Assembly (NCBI GenBank): GCA_028284675.1
Contig: JANQRI010000051.1
Coordinates: 1 to 40,803, forward strand
DNA: 40,803 bases
Direction of reading: 5' to 3'
From: Gammaproteobacteria bacterium
GTDB lineage: Bacteria > Pseudomonadota > Gammaproteobacteria > HTCC5015
Below the pieces are notes generated by a model. It saw only the letters and a list, made by a program, of their open reading frames with translations, had not been told where the DNA came from and did no database searches. A program made the translations under genes and the position numbers. Below, one piece after another: positions 7,299 to 16,248 of the stretch (positions are counted from its first letter, which is position 1; every line of letters starts with the position of its first letter).

Positions 7299-8333
7299 TT
7301 AAATCCAGCCGCTTAGCCGCGCAAGAAATGCGGTGCGATCACTGGAAATATCCTCATGCACACCAATACGATTTAATTTCCATCGATTGCCGGAAGCCGT
7401 ATTCCAGCCGGATCGGGTGGTACAGGCTCCCAGATAGTTTCGGGCAACCACATCAACCGCTGCAGCAGTAAAGTCCCCGTTCGGATAGCAGAATAATTTA
7501 ACATCACGTTGCAACTGCATAGCGATATCCTGCTTCGATCCCTCCAGTTCATCTTTAAGCGCATTATCATCCAGACTCTCCAGCAAACGGGTATGACGAC
7601 GGGTATGTGAACCTATGGTAACCAAACCACTGTCAACCATCGCATGTATTTGCTGCCAATCCAGCATATCGGGCGCCCGTTTCTCCTGCGCTTTGTTTAA
7701 CAATGCATCCAACTGATCAAGCCTGCGATGCAACTCAGGCTCAGCAAACTGTTTTGAAGCCTCGATTATTTCATCTATCTGTGCCTGACCCAGGTTTTGC
7801 TGAGCTGATAGATTGAAGCTTAATTCCAACCCAAACAACCAACCCGCGTCATCTGTCGAGGATAAAGCGTTAAGTTCTTCAGCACTTAATCCCGCTAACA
7901 GACGCGCGAGGCGATTCGGCCAAAAACTATAATGCATACCGACAAACTCCGACACTACAAATATCGTGGCCGGTATCTGATAACGCTCTAACACCGGAAA
8001 CGCAAACTCAAAATTATCGCGCCATCCATCATCAAATGTCACCGCGCAAGCCATTTTCGGCACTGTTTCCCCGGAACTGACTTTTTGAATCCAATCATCA
8101 AGCCGAACAAATTCGAATCGGGCCTGCAGCTCCTGCATATGCATTTCAAATGTTTCCGGGGAAACATACATACCGGGCTGCTCATGCTGCCGATCCGGAT
8201 GATCTTCCGGGAGCACCCGGTGATACATCATAACCATCAGCTGATTTTTACCCCAATGCAAACATTGCGGCCCAACCGCAGCCAATGTTACCTGCAAGGA
8301 GCGTTTAACAATGCGCTTTAAGAAATTTACCAT
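7299..8333 (-). CDS. Polysaccharide deacetylase (NodB/CE4)
   Basis: A protein of 344 residues with the CE4 motif TFDDG (D101, D102) and the zinc-binding motif SHTRRH (H243, H247). Between the motifs is an insert of roughly 100 residues rich in helices, starting with SFWPNRLARLL. The deacetylase-phosphatase at 3122-4714 has an equivalent insert (ELWPWDDQVAYLF), so the two are probably related more closely to each other than to the DUF3473-type protein of this locus. There is no obvious signal peptide, only a basic, hydrophobic N-terminus. It is the last gene of the long minus-strand run, 41 bases after the FemAB-like gene. It likely removes N- or O-acetyl groups from the exopolysaccharide or its precursor. 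Confidence 0.9.
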   Translation of the reverse strand: MVNFLKRIVKRSLQVTLAAVGPQCLHWGKNQLMVMMYHRVLPEDHPDRQHEQPGMYVSPETFEMHMQELQARFEFVRLDDWIQKVSSGETVPKMACAVTFDDGWRDNFEFAFPVLERYQIPATIFVVSEFVGMHYSFWPNRLARLLAGLSAEELNALSSTDDAGWLFGLELSFNLSAQQNLGQAQIDEIIEASKQFAEPELHRRLDQLDALLNKAQEKRAPDMLDWQQIHAMVDSGLVTIGSHTRRHTRLLESLDDNALKDELEGSKQDIAMQLQRDVKLFCYPNGDFTAAAVDVVARNYLGACTTRSGWNTASGNRWKLNRIGVHEDISSDRTAFLARLSGWI

Positions 8334-8374
8334 GCGTTTTGATCTACGAGAAACTTAGAGCCGGTTAACAGGCC

Positions 8375-9445
8375 CTAAGGCAGGTTCTTTACAATTTTTG
8401 GCCCCAACCAGTTTGTCAGAAAAACCGGCATTTTGCGCCATACTGAAATCGCAGCTTTGTATTTGGGGTTATTCGGGTTTAACTGAGGTAACTCTGCACC
8501 AGCCGGCAACCAGTAATGCCAATTAAGCTGACATGCTTCCGAGCCCCACTGTTTTTTGAATTTGTGCGTTCCACTACCTTCGGTACAGCGGCCAAAATCA
8601 AATCGCTTATAGCCCTTCTCTATCGCAAACTTCAAAACTTCCCAATACAACAACATATTCACGCCCAATGGGTTCACTTTACCCAATGTAGAAGCCCAGG
8701 GAATCTCAAGCTGGCCCCGAAAGCCAAGCAGAAAACCTGCCGCGACTGCTTCATTTTGCATTCGAACCGAAACAATAGCCGCTTTATCAGGAAAGGTTTG
8801 CAAAATACGTTCAAAAAATACTTTTGGGTACACTGGCGTGCCTAAGTCACGCATGTTAATTGTAAAAACCCGATAAAAATCATCCAGCAATTCAATACCT
8901 CCGGAGAGTACTTCAGGATTCTCACGTAGCGGCCTTTTAATTTGCGAACGCCGCTTTGACCCCAAAGACTTCCAAAGCACTTCCTCTGATTCCGGCAAAT
9001 TCAGAATCATTGTGATTTTATCATTACGTAACTTCCAATCAGCTTCACGTGATGCCAGATCCCGAAATTCAACATGTGAAAGGCCCGCACCGCCTGCCGA
9101 TTCTGCCGCTGCCTGCATTAACGCAGCTTCAATTTCAGGCTGCTCTGCAATCGCGCCACCATAGTTGAAATACGGCATAGAGACCATGTAGTCACCAAAG
9201 ATACGGCTCTTTAAGCGTATTAGCGGTAATACTCCATTAATCTTACCTTCAGCGTCCTTGGAACAAAAATAGTAACCGGCATGACCAAACAAGTCGGAAA
9301 TAATTTTTTTCCAAACTGACAAATGATAAATACTGCATCGATCAGAGCCATGAACATACGTATCCCAGGCATCTTCATCGCCTTTCTCCAACAATACAAT
9401 CTGCTGATGGCCTTGCTGATCTAATGCGTTAGAAGCGGCACTCAT
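8375..9445 (-). CDS. FemAB-family protein of the XrtA/PEP-CTERM system
   Basis: The open frame extends to 9553, into the preceding gene. The ATG at 9445, 20 bases after that gene's stop, gives a protein of 356 residues beginning MSAASNALDQ, which fits the family. It has the two GNAT-like halves of FemAB proteins, with the C-terminal signature FDFGRCTEGSGTHKFKKQW. FemAB proteins transfer amino acids from aminoacyl-tRNA, for example to peptidoglycan. A dedicated subfamily (TIGR03019) occurs beside exosortase A genes, where its substrate is unknown. It sits between two deacetylases in this operon. Confidence 0.9.
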   Translation of the reverse strand: MSAASNALDQQGHQQIVLLEKGDEDAWDTYVHGSDRCSIYHLSVWKKIISDLFGHAGYYFCSKDAEGKINGVLPLIRLKSRIFGDYMVSMPYFNYGGAIAEQPEIEAALMQAAAESAGGAGLSHVEFRDLASREADWKLRNDKITMILNLPESEEVLWKSLGSKRRSQIKRPLRENPEVLSGGIELLDDFYRVFTINMRDLGTPVYPKVFFERILQTFPDKAAIVSVRMQNEAVAAGFLLGFRGQLEIPWASTLGKVNPLGVNMLLYWEVLKFAIEKGYKRFDFGRCTEGSGTHKFKKQWGSEACQLNWHYWLPAGAELPQLNPNNPKYKAAISVWRKMPVFLTNWLGPKIVKNLP

Positions 9446-9465
9446 TAACCAATATCCGAAAGTTT

Positions 9466-10329
9466 TTACGCAAGAAGCTGCTGTTGTTGAAGAATATTTT
9501 TCACAGTAGAGAATTGAAAATCCGTCAACAACCTTTCCAACCGGTTGGCACATTTTTTCAGGTTATTGTAATGCCTAAACCTTGAAAAAAGCCCGGCCTC
9601 TATTTTTGGCTGCTCCGGATCAATTTCCCATGGATGCAAATAAAACATAAATGCCCTGGAGTGAGCCTTATTGACCGCTCTTAAAGAGTTTCGGGTCAGC
9701 CAATATGGATATAAACGAAAATACCCCCCTCCGGATACCGGCATTTTCCAGCCAAACACATTACGTGTTGTCATTGGAAACTCAACCAATTTATTGCCAT
9801 TGGGTGTAGTCAGCTTATGCGGGGTTACCGGAGAATCAGGAATACCGTAACGGTCATGGCGAACCGGAAAAATACTGGAGTCATATTTAAAACCGGCCTC
9901 ATATAAAATATCCAAAGCCCAAAGGGATTGACTAGCTATTGAAAAACTCGCTGCCCGATATCCATCTACCGGTTGCTGCGTAACATCTTCCAGAATTTTT
10001 TTCGCACGCACAGTTTCATCACGAAACACCTCGGGAGTTTGTTTGTATATCAACTGATGGCTATAGCCATGGCAAGCGACTTCATGCCCTGCCGCTGCGA
10101 TATCCTGGACCAATTTTTTATAACGCTCTGCCACCCAGCCCAAAATAAAGAAAGTGCTTTTTACCCGATAGCGATCAAATATATCGAGTAACTCATAGGT
10201 GTTACGCTCAACCCGTTGCTCGCGATCACTCCATTGCGAATAATCAACCGACTTTGCAAAAGCTGAGACTTGATAATAATCCTCAACATCAATAGACATC
10301 GCATTTAATACTTCATGATTCACAGGCAT
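9466..10329 (-). CDS. XrtA-system polysaccharide deacetylase (DUF3473 type)
   Basis: A protein of 287 residues matching the exosortase-associated deacetylase family (TIGR03006 with a C-terminal DUF3473). It shows the N-terminal motif SIDVEDYYQV (D14, D17), the metal-binding HGYSH (H87, H91), the GYRAASFSI motif and the C-terminal LHPWEID. There is no signal peptide, as is usual for this family. It lies 25 bases after the ATPase gene and 20 bases before the FemAB-like gene. It likely deacetylates a sugar of the exopolysaccharide. Confidence 0.93.
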   Translation of the reverse strand: MPVNHEVLNAMSIDVEDYYQVSAFAKSVDYSQWSDREQRVERNTYELLDIFDRYRVKSTFFILGWVAERYKKLVQDIAAAGHEVACHGYSHQLIYKQTPEVFRDETVRAKKILEDVTQQPVDGYRAASFSIASQSLWALDILYEAGFKYDSSIFPVRHDRYGIPDSPVTPHKLTTPNGNKLVEFPMTTRNVFGWKMPVSGGGYFRLYPYWLTRNSLRAVNKAHSRAFMFYLHPWEIDPEQPKIEAGLFSRFRHYNNLKKCANRLERLLTDFQFSTVKNILQQQQLLA

Positions 10330-10354
10330 TCACTCTATCTCACTCACTAAAAAA

Positions 10355-11617
10355 TCAGGCTTTTTGTTCCGTACCGTCTTCGCAAAATTTGCCTGTATCA
10401 TCGATGCTGATAGTATCGTCGCCGGCATCCTTCGAGTACGGCCTGACTTCTTCATCACCTTTCATATACTTAATGCGATATTTATTGGTGATTGAAAATA
10501 CATCTCCATCTTTCAGCTTGTATTTTTTTATCGCTCTCCCATCCATGTAAGTACCGTTGGTACTACCCAAATCAATCAAAAAAGAGTGCTTTCGGGTTGT
10601 CACAATCTGCGCATGCGATCCACTGACTTTTGAATCATTGAGCTGCACATCATTATTCGGAGAACGACCCAATGTAACTGTCTGCTTATCCAGAAAAAAC
10701 TCACCGAGCGTCTTGCCCTCATCCATCACAATCAACTTCGGCGGTATGCCCAAATTTGGACGCAATGCATAAGCCTGGGCATGATACTTGTTTGCGGAAC
10801 GCTCATCATAAGCAACCCATTGAAGCTCCTCCACAGCGGTAATAACTTCCTTGGGTGAAATACTTGATATATCTTCAACGAACGCACCAAGCAAAATTGT
10901 ATCGCATAAGATATTAACCAGCCTGGGGACCCCGCCGGTATAATGATAAATGGACTCAACCACCTCCGCGGAGAAAATATCCACATCTTCCGCACCGGCC
11001 ACTTGCAAGCGATGCTTAATGTATTCGTCCGTTTCCTCAACACTCAGTGAGCCAACATGAAACCGCAGGCGAATACGCTGAACCAGCTGCTCAAGCCCCG
11101 GTGAGTCCAGCGTCTCATTCAGCTCCGGTTGCCCAACCAGCAACACATTCAACATTTTTTCGGTATGGGTTTCCATTCCGGACAGCAACCGAATCTCTTC
11201 CAATACCCGGGGTGAAAGATTCTGTGCTTCATCAATAACCAGCAACACCAGCCTGTTTTGGGCATGCTGTTCCAACAAAAACTCTTTGAGCATATTGAGC
11301 AGCTCGACCTTGCCTGCATTAAACGGTTTGAAACCAAACTCAACCAAAATGGCCTGTAATAACTCCTGTTCATCCAGCTGCGTTTGATAAATACGCGCAA
11401 CCAATACGTTCTGCTCAGTATCAGACAGCAGGTTTTCAATTAATGTGGTTTTTCCAGCCCCAATATCTCCGGTAATCACCACAAAACTGCTCTGCTTCCA
11501 GACCGAAAAATCCATATACGCTTTAGCCCGGCTATGGGCCTGACTCAAAAAGAGATACCTCGGGTCGGGGGTGAGCCTGAACGGATAATCCTGCAGTTTA
11601 AAAAAATCCAGATACAT
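10355..11617 (-). CDS. XrtA-associated AAA ATPase with C-terminal FHA domain
   Basis: A protein of 420 residues. The first 270 or so form an ExeA/GspA-like AAA ATPase of the PEP-CTERM type (TIGR03015), starting MYLDFFKLQDYPF, with Walker A GDIGAGKT (50-57) and Walker B LLVIDE (D129). Residues about 303-390 form an FHA domain with the GRSPNND, SGSHAQI and GSTNGT motifs that read phosphothreonine. A short acidic tail follows. The gene starts two bases after the stop of the outer-membrane protein gene. The ATPase may power or control assembly of the secretion machine. The FHA domain suggests that it docks to a phosphorylated partner, which is an inference. Confidence 0.92.
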   Translation of the reverse strand: MYLDFFKLQDYPFRLTPDPRYLFLSQAHSRAKAYMDFSVWKQSSFVVITGDIGAGKTTLIENLLSDTEQNVLVARIYQTQLDEQELLQAILVEFGFKPFNAGKVELLNMLKEFLLEQHAQNRLVLLVIDEAQNLSPRVLEEIRLLSGMETHTEKMLNVLLVGQPELNETLDSPGLEQLVQRIRLRFHVGSLSVEETDEYIKHRLQVAGAEDVDIFSAEVVESIYHYTGGVPRLVNILCDTILLGAFVEDISSISPKEVITAVEELQWVAYDERSANKYHAQAYALRPNLGIPPKLIVMDEGKTLGEFFLDKQTVTLGRSPNNDVQLNDSKVSGSHAQIVTTRKHSFLIDLGSTNGTYMDGRAIKKYKLKDGDVFSITNKYRIKYMKGDEEVRPYSKDAGDDTISIDDTGKFCEDGTEQKA

Positions 11618-11619
11618 AG

Positions 11620-13095
11620 TTAAAAATCTCTTCGGAAACCGATTTGCAATGTGTTTTCGCGATATTCATTTGTAACAATACTTGATCCCAGGTCTGCCGT
11701 CCGGATTGACAGATCTGCGACACTCCGGGACCCAAAAGACCGCTCGAAACCGATGCGTGCCTCTTTGAGACGGTTTTCTATGCCACTGTCACCAAAATCA
11801 TCAACACGATACTGATACCGCGCATTAAAATTTAGCCGCGACCGGAGTACCCAGTCCCATCTTAGTTGAGCAAAACCGGTTTCGTCTTCGGTATCATTTG
11901 CCTGGAACTCCCGAACCTCATTATAGGCAATGAACCGCAGCTCTGTCCTGGATTTCCGAAAGCGCAGCTCAAAATCAGCACGCTTTTGAAGAAAAACACC
12001 GGTTGAAGGCCTTAATGAGGTGTTCACCAGCGCTTCTCCATCAACCGAAGCCCTTTCTCCGAACTGCGCCTGAGTATCGGTGAATAAATCCTCTGAATAC
12101 CCCAATTCGATCACACCATAGCGGCCGCTATACTCCCATGACAAACGGTAATATTCACCAAAAAAACGGTCACCGGCCAGTAGCTCAAAGGCGTTTCCCC
12201 GGGGCGAACTCCATCTTAAGCCTATATTCCAGAACGAGCCTTCCGGAGGCTCCTGCGCCGCAGCAATTTCAAACTCATTGTCTTCCTCACCGGCGGTAAA
12301 AAACACTAATGCCCTGCTGCCCAACGGGATACCCAACTCAACACTGGTCTGTTCAAAAATATTAACACCGGAATCTTCAAATTCGATTTCATTTTTATTA
12401 TAAAAAACCGCCCAAGTCAGGCGGTTTGCAATATCCGCCTGCTGAACTACCACATTAATTGCCTTTATATCACTGTCTTCAAGAGTCCCGACATTAGGAC
12501 CTTCATCGTAATTGACCACACCCCCGGTAAAACGGATTTCCGTTTGCAAACCGGTCTCAGTGGCTACCCGCCAATAAGGGCTTAAATTAGCCGCCGCCAC
12601 ATCTGCCTGATTATTGGCGACCGGAATATTGCTAAACGTAAAAAGCTCGTCAGGTTCTACCACTTGTTGGGAATAACGTGCACTGCCCTCGATGAAAAAC
12701 TGTGCCGGCAGGTCCGCCTGTAAAAGCGTATCCAACTGGTGAAATACCTCATCCCTGCCGTCTTCTTCACTATAGAATAAGCTTTGAAGGCGATAATTGA
12801 TATTTGCCTGTACTTTGCGACTGTTATAAGCAGCATCAAGCGAAGGGGCAACTTCGGTGATCTGCTCATCCTGCTCCATACCCCGCGGTTGTAATTCAAT
12901 ATTGTCACTGAAAATTTCAGATAACGATACTGACGGCTGAAACTCCCAATGAGTCGCACCGCTTTTTACAGGCCAGATAAAAATACAGGCAACAAGCAGT
13001 ATTGTGTTCAGTCCGCGCCGGGCGCTAAAACATGAACATTGCAAAGGCAGGTTCTGATCACTGCTACTCCCGGCCGTAATCATCATAATAGCCAT
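11620..13095 (-). CDS. PEP-CTERM-associated outer-membrane beta-barrel protein
   Basis: A protein of 491 residues. A hydrophobic stretch at about residues 29-47 (LNTILLVACIFIWPV, then SGA) looks like a signal peptide, and the mature part is rich in alternating beta strands ending in an aromatic residue (GFRRDF). This matches the TIGR03016 family of exosortase-locus outer-membrane proteins. The start at 13095 lies inside the end of the kinase gene (32-base overlap) and has no clear ribosome binding site; ATGs at 13086 and 13083 are also possible. It may form the outer-membrane passage for the polysaccharide together with the export lipoprotein. Confidence 0.85.
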   Translation of the reverse strand: MAIMMITAGSSSDQNLPLQCSCFSARRGLNTILLVACIFIWPVKSGATHWEFQPSVSLSEIFSDNIELQPRGMEQDEQITEVAPSLDAAYNSRKVQANINYRLQSLFYSEEDGRDEVFHQLDTLLQADLPAQFFIEGSARYSQQVVEPDELFTFSNIPVANNQADVAAANLSPYWRVATETGLQTEIRFTGGVVNYDEGPNVGTLEDSDIKAINVVVQQADIANRLTWAVFYNKNEIEFEDSGVNIFEQTSVELGIPLGSRALVFFTAGEEDNEFEIAAAQEPPEGSFWNIGLRWSSPRGNAFELLAGDRFFGEYYRLSWEYSGRYGVIELGYSEDLFTDTQAQFGERASVDGEALVNTSLRPSTGVFLQKRADFELRFRKSRTELRFIAYNEVREFQANDTEDETGFAQLRWDWVLRSRLNFNARYQYRVDDFGDSGIENRLKEARIGFERSFGSRSVADLSIRTADLGSSIVTNEYRENTLQIGFRRDF

Positions 13096-13969
13096 AGTAA
13101 TCGAAACCGATTGATCGGTGGGTTTTATTCAGCACAAAACCCAGCGCTTTGTCATCGCCAATATCCAAACTTTTCAACGCCTGATCAACCACATTTTTAG
13201 GTGTATTAACCGCCTCGACCACCAAAAGAACCTGTCCCGCGTAACCGGACACAATAACAGCCTCCGGTGTTGATAATAATGGCGGCGCATCAAGCAATAC
13301 TATTCTATTGCTATCCTCTGCCAACAGGCTATCCAGAAGCTGCTGCATTGTCTCACTGGATAACAGCTCTGTATTGTGATCTGTTTTTTGGCCTGCGGGC
13401 AATATCGATAAGTTTTCCAGGTCTGTAGGCATCAAACACCCTGATGCGTCCCTGCTGTTATCCTGCAATATATCCATAAGCCCAGGAAGATCTTCCAACC
13501 CAAATATATGGCTTACACGTGCTTTGGTAACATCCGCATCGATCAGCAAAACCGAATAATCACGCTCCCGTGCCAGGCTCAATGCCAAATTGAGGCTGGT
13601 GTAGCTTTTGCCTTCTGCAGGAATTGAGCTGGTGATAACAATCTGCCTACCTTTGTTAATCAGGTGACTGCTTTTACCGAAAGCATTCTCAATGACCGGA
13701 CGCTTGATGCGCCGGTATTCATCTATTGTACGCTGCAACTGCTCTTCCGGAGCCAGATAACCTGACTCGCGCAAACCATCGGTAAATGCCAATGCAGTAC
13801 CAGGTTTGGGCTGGGGGCGCTTTGGAATTGATGCACTGTTATCAGTCTCTTCCCCGGTAATATCCGTCTGCACACTTGTTTCAGACGCAACCTGAGTGAC
13901 GGTAACGTCCTCAGGCCGGTCTTCCTCAAATTTGCGCACTTTACGGATTGCTTTTTCTATAATACTCAT
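13064..13969 (-). CDS. XrtA-associated tyrosine autokinase (BY-kinase)
   Basis: A protein of 301 residues of the Wzc/CpsD-like bacterial tyrosine kinase class, in the exosortase-linked subfamily (TIGR03018). It has Walker A SIPAEGKS (115-122), Walker A' LLIDADV (141-147) and a C-terminal tyrosine cluster with five Tyr in the last eleven residues (FDYYGYYDDYG). It has no membrane segments of its own. Its membrane partner is the chain-length protein encoded 38 bases upstream. Cycles of autophosphorylation and dephosphorylation control polymer length and export in related systems. The phosphatase domain at 3122-4714 is the likely counter-enzyme. Confidence 0.93.
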   Translation of the reverse strand: MSIIEKAIRKVRKFEEDRPEDVTVTQVASETSVQTDITGEETDNSASIPKRPQPKPGTALAFTDGLRESGYLAPEEQLQRTIDEYRRIKRPVIENAFGKSSHLINKGRQIVITSSIPAEGKSYTSLNLALSLARERDYSVLLIDADVTKARVSHIFGLEDLPGLMDILQDNSRDASGCLMPTDLENLSILPAGQKTDHNTELLSSETMQQLLDSLLAEDSNRIVLLDAPPLLSTPEAVIVSGYAGQVLLVVEAVNTPKNVVDQALKSLDIGDDKALGFVLNKTHRSIGFDYYGYYDDYGRE

Positions 13970-14007
13970 CGCACTTGCCCGCTTTCAATGAAATACAGCT
14001 GGAATCA

Positions 14008-15516
14008 TTAACGCAGAATAAACTGCAGTATCAGAACCGTTAAAAACACCAGTATCATCATTGAAAATACTGACATCAACCGAACAATATCTTTATTGAT
14101 CTCTTTTCTTTCCGCATCGGTCCACTTAATACCGACGCTGCCAAATACCGGATAGCCTGTCGACTCATAAAGGTCGGCGGAGCTGCAATAAACCGGCCTG
14201 ATTTCGTTCAACAAATAAGTCAGCCCGACACCCGCACCAATACTCGCGCCCAGCAACGCCAGTAAAAATAATATTCTGTTCGGGCCTGTTGGGGTAAGTG
14301 GCAAATTAGGGGGATCAATAATACGAAACTGAATTTCATCACTGTTTTGCTCAGCACCTTCGGAAATTCTTGCCAGTTCCAGGCGCTCCAGCAATTGCTC
14401 ATATTGCTCTTTGGTTACATTGTAATCCCGGTTCAGTTTGGCAAGGTTCGCTTCAACCTCCGGAATGGTATCCACCAGACCCTGCAATCTTACGACACGT
14501 TTTTCCTGATCACTGATTTCGGATTTGAGTGTCGATATCTCAAGCTCAGTCTCATTTAACGACACTTTAATTGTCTGATAGACGGAATTAAGCGTTATAT
14601 CTTCATTTGAAACATCACTACCTAAAGTGCCTCCGGCCTCTTTTTGCTCGCGAAGTTGATCTATAGTCTCACGAAGTGCGATCACATCCGGGTGCTGATC
14701 GGTGTATCTGAGCAACAGGTCATTGAGCTCAGTCACACGTTCCTGTATTTTGGTATCCAATTCGGACGAACCGATAATTTCCTGCTCACCTCTGAGCTGT
14801 TTTAATAACTCCTTGCGTTTATTATCAGCCAGCCTTAATTGATTCTTTTTCACATCCAGCTGATCCAGCTCACCCTGCAAACGGGAATAGTAACCGCCTC
14901 GCTCATCAGGCATTAAGCCGACGTTGTCTTTCTTAAATGCCGCAAGCCGCTGCTCCGCTTCGGTCAGTCTCGTCTCATACTCTTCTATCTGTTCTTTTAA
15001 AAAGCTTTGTGCTTTGGCGGTGTCGGCCCGGTTCGACCCCAGGGTCTGCTCGACGAGCAAATCCAGCAATGTCTGTACAACCAGTTGTGCGGTTTCAGGG
15101 TTTCGATGCGAATAGCCTATTTTATACAGATGCTTCTGCTTTTTATTCGGGTTATTTACTATGATCGACTGCTGCAGATCATATATCAGCTTTTCCATCT
15201 GTTCAGGCGTATTAACCTTTAATCCCAGATCCGTTCTGCTGATCATTGCCTCTATATTAGGCCGGCTCAAAATAGCCCGGGTCATCACATCGATTTTATC
15301 CTGCACATCGGTTTCGATCGCCAAACCTTTCAACAATGGCTTTAGTGCGGATTTGGTGTCAATAAACAGGCGGGTCTTGGACTCATAAGAGTCAGGCAAT
15401 AAATTAATTGCAACCGCTCCAATGATAAATATTACCCACATGACCACGGCAGCCCACCAGCGGAACCGCCACATGCCCCGCAGGGTAGTCAGCAATTTAA
15501 TTAAAATATCGTACAT
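14008..15516 (-). CDS. XrtA-system polysaccharide chain-length determinant
   Basis: A protein of 502 residues with the Wzz/PCP layout. It has a transmembrane segment near residues 20-40, a long periplasmic region with coiled coils (about 165-230 and 310-400), a second transmembrane segment near 418-440 and a further hydrophobic segment at the C-terminus (MILVFLTVLILQFI). It matches the PEP-CTERM chain-length family (TIGR03007). The cytosolic kinase domain is a separate gene directly downstream. It sits in the inner membrane and sets polymer length. Confidence 0.92.
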   Translation of the reverse strand: MYDILIKLLTTLRGMWRFRWWAAVVMWVIFIIGAVAINLLPDSYESKTRLFIDTKSALKPLLKGLAIETDVQDKIDVMTRAILSRPNIEAMISRTDLGLKVNTPEQMEKLIYDLQQSIIVNNPNKKQKHLYKIGYSHRNPETAQLVVQTLLDLLVEQTLGSNRADTAKAQSFLKEQIEEYETRLTEAEQRLAAFKKDNVGLMPDERGGYYSRLQGELDQLDVKKNQLRLADNKRKELLKQLRGEQEIIGSSELDTKIQERVTELNDLLLRYTDQHPDVIALRETIDQLREQKEAGGTLGSDVSNEDITLNSVYQTIKVSLNETELEISTLKSEISDQEKRVVRLQGLVDTIPEVEANLAKLNRDYNVTKEQYEQLLERLELARISEGAEQNSDEIQFRIIDPPNLPLTPTGPNRILFLLALLGASIGAGVGLTYLLNEIRPVYCSSADLYESTGYPVFGSVGIKWTDAERKEINKDIVRLMSVFSMMILVFLTVLILQFILR

Positions 15517-15571
15517 AACAATAAAAAAGAAACAGAGTATTAATCAACCGGGCTGTATTTGAAGGGCCGGG

Positions 15572-16201
15572 CTAAAACCAGGATTCGGGAATAATCAATA
15601 TATCTCCAGGCATCATTTTCAGATTGGCGGTAATATCACCTTTTTGCATCAGATTTTTGATTTTGGCATCAATCTTCAGCTCTTTGTTCCCGACACGGCG
15701 AATAATTTTTGCTTTATTACCGGCAGCGAATTCAGTCAAGCCGCCGACTTCGATCATTACGTCAAGCAAGGTCATATTATCACGGTAGGATAACGCTCTG
15801 GGGTTTGTCGCCTGCCCCAGCACCCGTATCTGCTCACTGAAAGTGCCGACAAAATCCATCACAATCACAGTCACGACCGGTGACTTAATATATTTTGACA
15901 AAACCTTCTCGATATCCCGAGCCAAACGGGTTGGCGTTTTACCGGCTGCCACCATATCTTCCACCAGTGGTGTTGATATTTTGCCCTCCGGGCGCACCGG
16001 CACGGTCACGGATATTTCCGGGTTTCGCCATACAAACACCTGCAGCCTGTCTCCCGGGCCAATTAAATATTCCTCGACACCAGCACTGGTCGCAGCTGCA
16101 GCAGAAGATTTAACACTGCGGCTGCTGCCACAACCGGCCACAGAAAAAGACAAGCCAATAACAAGAATTACACTTAAGATTTGTTTTAAATTAAATTTCA
16201 T
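15572..16201 (-). CDS. XrtA-system polysaccharide export lipoprotein
   Basis: The frame is open from a TTG at 16216, with ATGs at 16210 and 16201. The ATG at 16201 gives a clean lipoprotein signal peptide (MKFNLKQILS..., lipobox VAGC, Cys24) and 209 residues. The mature part has a Wza-like export domain (GPGDRLQVFVWRNPEIS) followed by one SLBB domain (VLGQATNPRALSY). It belongs to the exosortase-locus export family (TIGR03027). Gly after the lipid Cys fits the outer membrane. It probably forms the periplasmic collar of the export channel. Confidence 0.93.
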   Translation of the reverse strand: MKFNLKQILSVILVIGLSFSVAGCGSSRSVKSSAAAATSAGVEEYLIGPGDRLQVFVWRNPEISVTVPVRPEGKISTPLVEDMVAAGKTPTRLARDIEKVLSKYIKSPVVTVIVMDFVGTFSEQIRVLGQATNPRALSYRDNMTLLDVMIEVGGLTEFAAGNKAKIIRRVGNKELKIDAKIKNLMQKGDITANLKMMPGDILIIPESWF

Positions 16202-16248
16202 CGGTCTCATATCCAACTGATCTATAAAAATTCAAAGCACAGGCTTAA

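Noticed and set aside
9446..9553. Longer start for the FemAB-like protein
   Set aside because: It would overlap the coding end of the DUF3473 deacetylase by 88 bases; the ATG at 9445 fits the family.
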